Program-made: the position numbers and the translations under genes | From: Hetaerina americana | Taxonomy: Eukaryota; Arthropoda; Insecta; Odonata; Calopterygidae | Length of the DNA: 64,000 bases | Reading direction: 5' to 3' | Assembly (NCBI GenBank): GCA_022747635.1 | Contig: JAKTNV010000001.1 | Coordinates: forward strand, 34,987,851 to 35,051,850 | Shown here: positions 26,731 to 36,320 of the stretch, one piece after another | How positions within the stretch are numbered: position 1 is the stretch's first letter | How the letters are laid out: each line of letters begins with the position of its first letter | The notes under the pieces: model-generated | Seen by the model: the letters and a program-made list of their open reading frames with translations, nothing else | Database searches by the model: none | Told to the model about the DNA's origin: nothing

Positions 26731-27440
26731 CTAGGCATGCAGCATGAAAGTTAGAGATTGCCTAATTTTTAGTTATGAATAATTACGTGAAAAAGGAAAG
26801 AAATATCAATAACAGCTAAATGTGCTACAGTTTCTTAGAATGAGATGCTTCTCTATGCGTGCGAGACGCCCTGCTTGCTACAAGCCAAGTTATAAGGCCG
26901 GTAACAAGAATTAATGACTTCGACTCTCTCTCCCTTTCCATACATCGCCCACTCTTCTCCACCTTCGATCCATTCTTTCTTATCTTCCTTTTCATCTCAT
27001 TCTCTTTCCCTGCAAAATTTTATGCCCCTTCTCTCTGAGGACTTAAATAAAAGAAGGATGAAATTTAACTTTTTATTCTTCACATATACTTCACATCATC
27101 AAAAAGCATACTTAGTCAATCTTTATTTCCTCTTCACTGTATTTTTCGTGAAAACGATTCGCAGAGTCCGAGAACCTTTTGTTTCTCTTGCACTATTCTT
27201 TACGGTGATTATTTATTACTATTATCCATGATCCTACGTTGCCATATTGAACTGCCAAAATTAATTACGAATTTTAAAAATTCAACATTTCTTGGAGAGC
27301 TCTCTTCAATAACATTATGCTACATGTTCATATTTTAGAATCTTGGTCGATTTCCGTTGTTCATATCTTGTTTTTAATGGAAATGTATTTATAAGGCAAG
27401 AGTAATGGCGATCTCAGTAAAAAGCGTTAACTTCTTTGGC
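26731..27440. other. AT-rich spacer
   Basis: Nothing was recognised. The + strand of 26915-27030 is pyrimidine-rich. Confidence 0.5.
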
Positions 27441-28430
27441 TGTTTCTCTTCCTTGCACTTATCACTGTCATATCTCTCCCTTCTATATGCTTTCTTTCCG
27501 CCCTCTGACACTCGTATTCAATTTTTATGTCTTCATGTTTCGCCTTCAAATTTTGAGAACCAGAATAGTTTTCAAATTATGTGTTTCACGATCCTTAGAA
27601 GTAGATAACAAAATAACTCTTATCCCCATCATCATTATCACTTCCTCCCCTCTCTTACCACCTCCTGCATCCCTTATCGTCCACCGTCACATTTGTCTGC
27701 ACTCTTTCTGGGCCATCTCCTCCTTCTTCCTCATTACTTCCCGGGCTTTCTCCGTCGATTCCCGTGACGTAAGCGCTGGAATCGTAACATTTTCCCCCGA
27801 CGGGCAAAAACTTCTGGCGTGATAAATTGCACTCTTTCCACTCTCGCCTTTTCTCCCGTTCCTCTCTCTCCCCTCTCGCTGTAACCCGCTCGCTCTTTCT
27901 CCATCCCACATTTCCGCCACCGTTCTATAAATACGCCACTCCTCCCCGCCGCAAGTCCCTTCGAATTCCCTCACTACCCTCCCCTCTCTCCTCTCTCACC
28001 TAATACTTCCCGCATCGTTCTCTTCCCATTCCTCCTCCTCCTCTCTTTAGTCTCCCTCCATCTTTCTCCTCTTCCGCGCTGTGCCCCTCCTCATTGTTTC
28101 CTCTCCCTTTTCGCTATTCTCTCCTCCACCCCATTGTGCCCGGTCACTAGATTACCTTGTGCTGTCGCATTCGCCGCGATTCTATCCTCGCGTTTTCCGC
28201 CCTCAGCTGTCACCCTGCTCGCTCGCTCATCGACCGTATGTGACGCTGGAACTCCACACCCCGCAAGAGCTCCCCCACACCCCCCAGTAACTCCCTAAGC
28301 CGGCGAACATGCCTCGAGCGAAGATGGCGTCGTCAAAAACTTTCAATGCCAACTTTGCCCGCATTGTCCCGAATCCAAGGCGAAATTTCGGTTGGACAAA
28401 AAAAAATTCTTGCCAGGAAGTATAGTACAT
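27441..28430. other. Pyrimidine-rich, GC-richer island
   Basis: The + strand is C/T-rich for almost 1 kb, and CpG becomes frequent after 27760. A TATAAATA sequence sits inside it at 27926-27933. A 128-codon + frame at 27436-27822 has no recognisable domain. Confidence 0.45.
27926..27933 (+). promoter_or_regulatory. Candidate TATA box
   Basis: TATAAATA in a GC-rich setting is what a core promoter would look like. No initiator at the expected distance is convincing and no ORF of note follows, so this is only a candidate. Confidence 0.15.
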
Positions 28431-29290
28431 CCCCCCTTACTCCTCTGAGTCTCAGATGAATCCTTACTTCAGCCTCCTTTCTACGGCAGAAAAATTGGGG
28501 TGGAGATTTGCCTTGCTTTCCGGATCCTGTGCTAATTAATAATGCCTAATGGATTAAATTGTGTGTGGCGAGTGAAGGCGCGGGGGTTCATGCGGCAGAG
28601 GTTAGCGGGGCTGGTAGGGAGGGAGTGAGGGGGGAGATCGGGCCCACGTCATGAGCGGGATGACCTTGCCATGAATAATGTAATTGGAGGAAAAATACGA
28701 ATAAGAGGAATAAATAAAGTGCTTCGGGATGAGGAGAGAAGGCGGGAAGTGAAGCAGTCCATCATAATAGTGAGTTAACGAATTGTGAAATGAATGGGGA
28801 GACTTCAGTATCACATCTTAAGATCAGGCACTGATAATGAAATGACAATTTAATAAGTCTACATATTCAGTGATGACTATTTTTATCCATCTCTCTCTCT
28901 CTCTCTGCTATTTCTCCCTTTCATTAAGGATACGTGACGTGGCATTGAGCATAAAATTTCCAAAATTGACATATAATGTTTTCATAAATGTATGAACACA
29001 TATTTATTTTTTTAAATATTAAGGTGAGCCATTTTTTCTTTTGACTGCGTTGATTTCCTCTGTTTAAATTTGCTTTTCATTTTGTATTTGGCCTCTCTCT
29101 AATGGTGGTAATAAAAATATGCATACAGGGTGCGGCGCTTAAATCCGGACAAATTTCAATTTGAATTTACCACTACATCGTAGTTCCAATTTAGGTAACA
29201 ATTAGTGTTCTTGAAAGCTATAGGCATCTAGTAAACAGTCATAACCTCAAAATGGACGAGATGTTACATACGCGGAGTACAATCGAAGAG
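28431..29290. other. AT-rich noncoding sequence
   Basis: Nothing was recognised apart from a short (CT)n run at 28889-28907. Confidence 0.5.

Positions 29291-29293
<3 letters not shown>

Positions 29294-29354
<61 letters not shown>
29294..29354. repeat. (TA)n microsatellite at the 5' edge of a SINE
   Basis: About 60 bp of pure TA repeat ends exactly where the SINE head begins. For family A elements the TA tract is on the 5' side, so it is more likely the landing site than a tail. Confidence 0.95.
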
Positions 29355-29356
<2 letters not shown>

Positions 29357-29665
29357 GGATCGAGATGCTGAGGTGGCTATCGTACTGGTTTCCCAGCCAG
29401 AGGCCCGGGTTCCAATCCCGGCGGTGTTGACTATTTTTCAGAGGTATCTCGATCCCTACTTGAGGTGCTTTTTGGAGGGCACTTTGAGTGAGTACGCCGT
29501 CCGTCGGAGGGGACGTTAAGCTGCGGACCCCTTTGCGCCTTTCGTAAAGAGTAGGCCAATGCCGGCGCCGGGTTTCTCTCCACCCTTCATCCTTTCCTGT
29601 CCATCCCCAATGGCGGAAATGACCTCAGCTGTCGGTCTCCTCCCCTAAATACTACTGCTACAAAA
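29355..29665 (+). mobile_element. tRNA-derived SINE, family A, best copy (A1)
   Basis: The tRNA-like head has an A-box-like region from about 29374 and a clear B-box (GGTTCCAATCC) at 29408-29418. The body has blocks shared with the other copies: ATCTCGATCCCTACTTGAGG, the GCGCC/CGCCGGG segments near 29545-29570, and TTTCTCTCCACCCTTC. It ends in CAGCTGTCGGTCTCCTCCCC plus TAAATACTAC. The same order occurs at 30.57, 54.46 and 63.32 kb, which establishes a family of about 300 bp. It is the least degraded copy here. Confidence 0.85.
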
Positions 29666-30564
29666 CCATTCTCTACTCATTCTATCTGAGTTTATTCCTT
29701 AGTCCATATGATTTTTGTGATTGTTCCACATCCCTCACTTTTAATATTCCTATGACTTGACAATTGGCGCATTATAGTAGTGCACCCCCATGAACGTCTT
29801 GGTGTGCCGGTAAATATTGAACTCAGTTAATGTGAGATTAGGTTCGGGCTCGAATCCATGTGATGCTCCAACACACTTACGACTAAACTCATAAGGGTGA
29901 CCTTTACCATTCTTCCGAGAAACCGGCGTAGTAGTAGAATGGGCTCAGCATTCGTATACAGTGTTCAAGTTTGGATAATGGCTTTAGAAACCGTAAGGTA
30001 AGCCCAAGTTTTGCGATGCCCTGACCGTCATAAATTACTAGAGACCCAGAAACACTTAAGGGAAAGGAACGGATCCCATAGTTCTTAATGAACGAACTCG
30101 AAAGTACGAGTTACGGTAGCGAATCGGGTCCGCGATAACATGTCAAACTTACCCTAAGGTTTGACGAGTGTTTTGATTTGGAAATCAGGGGAGTTAGGTA
30201 TAAGAAGAAAAATTTTCTTGCCTCCATCCAAACTTCTAGGGATACGTGACTTTTTCATTTCTCGTTTATCTTTGAACGAAACCTCTCCGTCTCTCTTCTC
30301 ACACTGAAAGGTTATCTTAAGAAACGCTCATTTCATTATAATATTTCTACTTCCTTTGAAGTAACAGTAACGTTTTACTTAATTATGGTTTGGAAATTAA
30401 TTGAATATTTTTATCTAATCACAAGCGACGGCAGGAGTTACATTTTAGCTGTTTTTGTTGTACGAAGGAATAAATAAAATTCCGAAAACATTATTTACAA
30501 TGTCGTAGATCCCAGTATTAGTTCCATCAGTCGGTAGTTCCATAAAACCAATCGTAATAATAGT
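29666..30564. other. Spacer between two SINEs
   Basis: Unrecognised sequence. An isolated B-box-like string near 29852-29863 has no A box at tRNA spacing, so it is not called. Confidence 0.45.
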
Positions 30565-30885
30565 GAATCGGATTGGTACAGAAGCTATTGTCATAGTTTC
30601 TAACCCCGAGATCCCGGGCTCGAATCCCGGCGGTGACTGGTATTTTCAAAGGTAACCCGTTGGGTTTAAGGGATGTTTGTTGGAGAGTACTTCTGCAGTA
30701 ATCTGTCCATCCGTAAAATTATGGACTCCTTGGCGCCTTTCATTTTTAGGAAACTAATGCTGACGCCGGACTTCTCTTCACCTTTCCCCAATTCCCTGAA
30801 TATCCTACCTCTGTCAAAGTACCCACCTATGCCTAACGGCGTAAATCATCTCAGCAGTCGGTCTCCTTCCCTAATGACTTCCACA
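30565..30885 (+). mobile_element. SINE family A, diverged copy (A2)
   Basis: A B-box (GGCTCGAATCC) lies at 30617-30627, flanked by CCCGG and GGCGGTG as in A1. The head upstream of the B box is degenerate. Body and tail keep the order seen in A1, including the GGCGCCTTTC segment, GACGCCGGACTTCTCTTCAC and CAGTCGGTCTCCTTCCCTAA. Substitutions and indels are frequent, so it is older than A1. Confidence 0.75.
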
Positions 30886-31261
30886 TATTCATAACAATGG
30901 CCGGGGAAATGCGTTGTTAGAGCATGTACAAACGTGGTTTTGATTAAGTTGAAACTAGGACTACGCTAGAGCGGTAGCCTATTTCACTCGCCTAGAGGTA
31001 CCGAGTAGAGAATATGCACACTGTACCAATTTCACGTTGGAGTGAGCAAGCAACATGGGAGTTCAGTCAGTCGATGGATTCAACCGGGTCAACGGAAGCA
31101 GAAAACTTGGGCTCGTTTCGAGGGTTGTAATCATCATCCCGACGGGCGGGTACGCCGGTTCACGACTGCGATTAATGGAAGAGTAAAGGGCCAAAAGCAA
31201 GTAGGAGTAACGCTGTCCTAAAGCCATAACAATCGATAACCTTTGGCAGTTCCCGTATCAT
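30886..31261. other. Unassigned sequence before a SINE tail
   Basis: GC-richer than its surroundings. It could contain the degraded 5' part of the SINE whose tail follows, but no A or B box could be supported. Confidence 0.4.
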
Positions 31262-31336
31262 GGGTTAAATGGAAGAAGGGACCATTTGGTCTCAATTTCG
31301 CCCAAATAAAGACCGCTATCTATCTATCTATCTATC
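31262..31336 (+). mobile_element. SINE family C tail with (CTAT)n end
   Basis: GTTAAATGGAAGAAGGGAC here matches GTTAGATGGAAGAAGAGAC in the family C SINE at 44.92 kb, and the next 30 bp align loosely. It ends in four to five CTAT units. The tRNA head cannot be identified upstream, so this is a 5'-truncated or degraded copy. Confidence 0.55.
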
Positions 31337-31520
31337 ACATTATTTTTCTAGTCTCAGCTCCCTCTTCCTATTCCATCCTTCTTCCCCCCTAAACCCCCCT
31401 CCTTCGACGCTTCCCGTTAATGTTTCCCTTCCAGAACCTTTGATTACATTGTTGCATCATTAACTCTGAAACAAATCCGAAAGTGTCCGGTCGGGTGCGC
31501 GTCTACGGTGTGCCCATAAG

Positions 31521-31522
<2 letters not shown>
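31337..31522. other. Pyrimidine-rich spacer
   Basis: C/T-rich on the + strand up to about 31440. Nothing else was recognised. Confidence 0.45.
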
Positions 31523-31616
<94 letters not shown>

Positions 31617-31735
31617 GATATATATATATACATATATATATCTACATACATATATATACATATTATATATAAATATATATATAGATATATATTTGTAAGT
31701 ATGTATATATACATAAATGTGTACACTCCATTCTA
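31523..31735. repeat. Longest (TA)n tract, compound on its right side
   Basis: About 90 bp of uninterrupted TA is followed by about 120 bp of TA broken by CA, GA and GTA units. Tyr/Ile-repeat reading frames across it are artefacts of the repeat. Confidence 0.95.
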
Positions 31736-34210
31736 GAGGTGATATGGTGCGTGATATTAAACACCACCACCGAATCTCCGCGGCACAAACCTCTGTAATT
31801 CCCTCTACTTCCAAAGTTTTGAGCACAATTTTAGCGTGAACAATAAATTGGGCCAAAATTCGTCGACGTATCCCCTTCTCAAAAAAGAAACCCCCAGAAG
31901 TTATCACTCCGTGAGCCCTGTGATGATAAAACACACAGGTATTTGGTAAATGACATAAGCCGTGCTGCTGGGGGGTTGCGTCGTCGTCTGTTTACTTGAG
32001 AGGAAATGCTCGCGTCGAAAAAGAACGAGGACATTGAGCAGTACAATGGGCTCCGCCGTCTTCAGGCAGTGTTTTCTCGTTACCGATAGGGATGAAATGG
32101 ATCATTTTATCTTATTCTTTTAGTTTCCAGCATAAAAATAACACTCCACGTCTCGATAGCTCAGGGGGACTCGGAATTTTTTAGCGCTTCCGGACTAAAT
32201 GTTTTCGCCAAGACTGTGAGAAGTTTGTTTGTCAATTGTGTTGAAACGAAAAAAAGTAAATTAATGATAAATAAACTGGAACTTGACAAAGTGTCGAGTT
32301 TTAGAATCTAAACGCGGATCGTATGTGGAGTTTACGTCACAACTGAACTCATAACCCGTGTGAAGTTGCAAAAACAATTTGTGTGAGATTCCGTTAAAAA
32401 ATATCTTGCGTGGGGCATCCGGTACACACCCAATAGTAATTATTTGTTTCTTGTAGTCAGTCACTTACTTCTCGAGTGGTTTTATGCACAACACTGGACG
32501 TTTCTATGGAAAGCGCGGCGAATGATCCTAATGGCTCCATGATCATTGATGGTATATTGTCATCAGTCACTTGCCTGTTCTCGGTCACTTGCGATAATTA
32601 TTTGCAAATATTAGTTCAAATCATAATAAAATTATGGCGTTACTTAGCACAAATAATTAATGTTACCTTTTAATTTCATAAGCATAAGATCAGTTTTTTT
32701 TCCATATTTTCATATAATTACCGTTAGTCCGGTTGTCCGTGGCATTCACCCGGAGAGCGCATGATTTCCCATGGGGTATTTGGGGGGGGGGGAGGGGGGG
32801 TTTACTTCTTAGCTTTTTCCCGCATTTTCCGTCTGTTACTTATTTCCCCCGAAGGAACCTACTCTCACCTCCCATCTTTTTCTTTTTCCTAATCTCTTCA
32901 TTATTTCCCTTTTTTTCGATCCAAATCTTATCTATTCTAATTTCATTGTAATTTTATCTTAGAACTGGATAATTTTAACTGATGTTGGAACAAGTTAATT
33001 TCTCACGCGAAGTGAATTTTCCACTAGCACTCTATTAGAATATATCTACGTTGATTTGCTTGTGGAATGTGTGATGCTTAAAAAATCGAACATTTAGTTG
33101 ATTTGAAACATACACAGACACAAAAAACATTCTTTTGGGTGCCTTGAATAATGCAGTGTTTCTTACAAGGAATAGATATGGAAATTATTTATTGCTATTA
33201 CATGTATTTTTCAATTTAATTCTTTCAAAAGTTATTTAATCGATGTAAGATACCGCTTAAACATTTCAATAGCATAATATGATTCTACGTAGGAGTTGGA
33301 AGTTTATTTTCTTAAATAGAATTATTGAATATGATTGAAAATTGAAACTAAACGTTGTTTTCCCAAAATATTATTCATCCTTATTTGAGTATCTGCGCAG
33401 GAAAAACGTCAAACAGTGAAGTCGGAAACATCCACATGATGATAATTAGAAGTGGTTTTTGTACTATGCCGCACGTAAAAAATGCTTGGGTCTTATTTGA
33501 AAAGGTGTTAACTAAAGCTAATTACACTTAACGAATATTATCATGATTTGAGAAAAAAACTCTTACGTTGGAAGAAACATTTTTACAATTTCAAAGTAGT
33601 GTGAACTTTACATAAACTTTGGTGATGGGGTAGAAATTAATGTCTCGTTAAAAAAAAGCTCTCTCATCTAAAACTAGAATTAAGGGAAACAAGTTGGGCA
33701 TTAACTTTAAGTATAATATAATACTCTCTATTTCACTTCCGGCATAAAAAGAATTATTGGAGCCCTACACTATCACCACAGATTAGATCACCTAGACTGA
33801 ATAAGTGAAGCAGACTCCGAAACAGAGAGATTTATGTACCTGGACCATTTTTTTCCATCTCACGGTTCACGACCACAACGGAATCTAAGTTGAGCGAGAC
33901 AACGCAAGGGTTCTCGACATTAACATCTGTGATCCATGGACCTTGTTTTCGTCTGAATTTCTCCTTTACAAACACCCTATAAAATAAATTCTAGCCTTTC
34001 CAACAATAATTAATGGCTGATTTTCTGCTGGCACACGCCCTCAAGGTGACTCATTGGGTGGACCGATCCGCCCTCCTCCCTCCGAAACCTCTGCTCCTTG
34101 TTTTTCAATTCACTCGCTTTTCGCTTTTTTTTGGCTCCAATCCCCGCCTCTTTTCCCTCCGCCAAGTACTTACACTGTTTTCAGTTGTGGTTTTTCCTTC
34201 TCTTCCGTAC
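31736..34210. other. AT-rich noncoding sequence with a G-run
   Basis: No gene or transposon was recognised. An interrupted run of about 18 G lies at 32782-32800, followed by a pyrimidine-rich stretch to 32950. The interval 33000-33780 is very AT-rich. Confidence 0.5.
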
Positions 34211-34221
34211 ATACATACATT

Positions 34222-34430
34222 CACACATATATATTCTACAAAAACCCGCTAAACGGCGAAAAGATCTTAATACATGTATAAGTAGAGAAAAAAGGGATAG
34301 AAACACAAAAAAGAACGAACACAAGGTTAGTGGGAAAGGTCGAAGGGTGCGGATTCCAAGCAGAAAAAATTTCCAAACCGGGACCTAAATCATGGATCTT
34401 ATTATCATCTTTATGCCGCCTTATATCCCT
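34222..34430 (-). mobile_element. SINE family B, diverged copy, minus strand
   Basis: The segments AAACGGCGA, AAAAGGGATAGAAACAC and GAACGAACACAA follow the same order and spacing as in the copy at 5868-6091. They are followed by a degenerate B-box equivalent (CCGGGACCTAAATCATGG on +, near 34378-34395). A short TA stretch lies at its 3' end (34216-34232). It is clearly older than the 5.9-kb copy. Confidence 0.7.
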
Positions 34431-34530
34431 TTTCCCTAAACCCATGTGTGGGTATATACATACATACCAAACCACACAAACACACCATATGTTCACAAAT
34501 GTGAGTATAAGGTTAGTCACAGGCGTGGTG

Positions 34531-34569
34531 ACCTTAGATACGAGCGACATGGAAACCTTAGATACGAGC
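34531..34569. repeat. Two-unit 24-bp direct repeat
   Basis: ACCTTAGATACGAGC occurs twice with a 24-bp period. It is a small local duplication beside the SINE. Confidence 0.8.
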
Positions 34570-34857
34570 AATACTTGTCTGACGAAAAGGACGCACAACT
34601 TTGTTTTTCGAATATGTGTAACCAAAATATTGAAAAACAAAAATGCAAGTGCTTTTTTGTGTTTCTGAGTCTTCTATGCCATCTTCATCTGCCTCTGACA
34701 CGATCAGTATACAGCTAATGGAACACAGATAGGACGTAAAGAGGACACACTGGCAGAGAATTAAACCTTCCAGCGGTGCGTCAACCCTTTGCCAGGGAAA
34801 TTGGAATGCATTTCGGTTATCGAATAATTTCCACAGAACCGTTTCATTCGATTTCCG

Positions 34858-34884
34858 CTGAAGAAGGCGGATAAACCGCTAAAA
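34858..34884 (+). ncRNA. Degenerate hammerhead-like motif
   Basis: CTGAAGA fits the hammerhead core CUGANGA. A GCGG/CCGC stem follows, and then TAAA where GAAA is expected. The G-to-T change and an unconvincing stem I make this at best a decayed relative of the motifs at 41.56 and 51.66 kb. An alternative CCGC/GCGG hairpin can also form. Confidence 0.25.
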
Positions 34885-34981
34885 TATTTAAATCCCTGTG
34901 TATCCTCAGTACGTGTTTTCTGTATTTACGTACTTGTATCCTGATCATTTACTTTGTCTCTCGCCGCTCGCCAGCTTTTTC

Positions 34982-34984
<3 letters not shown>

Positions 34985-35031
<47 letters not shown>

Positions 35032-35060
35032 TATATACATATATATATATATACATACAT
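34985..35060. repeat. (TA)n microsatellite, left of the mini-mariner
   Basis: TA repeat with CA interruptions on the right side. It is separated from a second TA tract only by the 73-bp mariner-like element. Confidence 0.95.
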
Positions 35061-35069
35061 GCATATAAA

Positions 35070-35142
35070 CGAGGGTGGTCTGAAAAGTTTCCGACCTAAC
35101 AAAGATACATGACATTTTTTCTGAAATGTCTGACCACACTCG
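35070..35142. mobile_element. 73-bp mariner-like MITE between two TA tracts
   Basis: The left end CGAGGGTGGTCTGAAAAG and the reverse complement of the right end (CGAGTGTGGTCAGACAT) form imperfect terminal inverted repeats. They resemble the ends of the mariner at 50.8 kb, which also start CGAGGGT. The core is only about 30 bp and noncoding. TA follows the right end. The left flank reads AA, so one side of the expected TA duplication appears mutated. Confidence 0.65.
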
Positions 35143-35144
35143 TA

Positions 35145-35146
<2 letters not shown>

Positions 35147-35229
<83 letters not shown>

Positions 35230-35230
35230 C
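35147..35230. repeat. (TA)n-(CA)n microsatellite, right of the mini-mariner
   Basis: About 65 bp of TA repeat ends in a short CA run. Together with the tract at 34985 it looks like one TA array split by the MITE insertion. Confidence 0.95.
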
Positions 35231-35259
35231 TACAGTTATCTCTCTCCAACGGCAAGCGA

Positions 35260-36320
35260 TGCACATCAATTCTGCCCGCCAACGCCGCTCCGAGAGGTAA
35301 CTTATCCCATAAACCCTTATCTCTCTCACCTCACGATTCTCTTCTTTTTTCCCCGCCTGCTTCCAAGCCGTTAGCCGCGCATCCGGATTTACGATAATTG
35401 GGGAATTCACGCTCGCTCGGTGCTCTTCGTTTGCTTGGCCGCGATGGGCGGAGAGAGGGAAACGGTTGCGACGACGTCGGCGGTGATAGATACGCAAAAT
35501 TTGCATCGGGTCGAGTAAATGGAAGCGGCTTTTTTTTTATTCCCGTTTCCCATCCCGATTTCACCCTTAGCGCCGCGGCGCGTTTTTCCGCCTCGCTGAT
35601 ATCTTCTGCTAAGCTCTTCGGTCGTGACAAGCCGTGAGCCTCCTTTTAGATGTGAAACGCTGGCACTCCATCTCGCGTGAGATCTAACTGGCTCAGTAAG
35701 GGTCAACCTATTTCATGCTCCTCAAAATGTAAATTTCAGCCTGATCATCGTCCTGATTGTCCTGTATCATTCATTCACACTGAAATACTAGTTAAATCCA
35801 CACAATCATCTAATTGAAATTTCGATTGTTTGGAAGATTGATAAATTTTCCGAATTTGCGTGCGCTCCTCTTGGTTTATTTTTAAAGCGAAAGATGACGG
35901 CATCATTGTCTCCTCGACGCCTCCACGCGTTCGTCGATAGTTTATGTGCTTAGCTACCCGGAATCGAGGTTGCAGATGAGGGTAAAAAATTCAAATAAAG
36001 CCTCCGCGGCTTGGAAGAAGGGACGCCGCCGCTTCGAAGCGTGGGATCGCTCGCCGCCTTCGGAAGTGTTATGGGAAAGTTTCGCGTTCCGAGAAATTTA
36101 TTCAAGAGCTCTATCGGGAAAGAGTTTTGCATCGTCTTGTGCTTTATAGGCTGCTGGCGGAGAAGGGAATGGAGGGAAAGAGGACTTCTCCATGCGGTAA
36201 GACCGTCGATATTCCCCCTTCACGGTGCTTGCTCTCTCTCTCGAGATCCGTCTCGCCCATCGATTCTCTTAAAACTATATCGCGGCAACGAAAGAAGTAG
36301 TACATTATTTCCCCGTTGAT
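35260..36320. other. GC/CpG-rich island
   Basis: CpG-rich sequence at about 35260-35640 and 35910-36310 with an AT-rich interval between. Overlapping frames on both strands reach 136 codons, partly through the TA repeat. No domain was recognised. Candidate regulatory island. Confidence 0.45.

Noticed and set aside
29845..29870. GGGCTCGAATCC B-box-like string
   Set aside because: No A box upstream at tRNA spacing and no SINE body downstream.
31503..31934. Tyr/Ile-rich frame of 143 codons (and similar frames at 5.8, 6.3, 12, 35 and 41 kb)
   Set aside because: Read-through of (TA)n, which encodes Tyr-Ile repeats in any frame.
32140..32210. GATAGCTCAGGGGG string resembling a tRNA A box
   Set aside because: No B box follows and the cloverleaf cannot be drawn.
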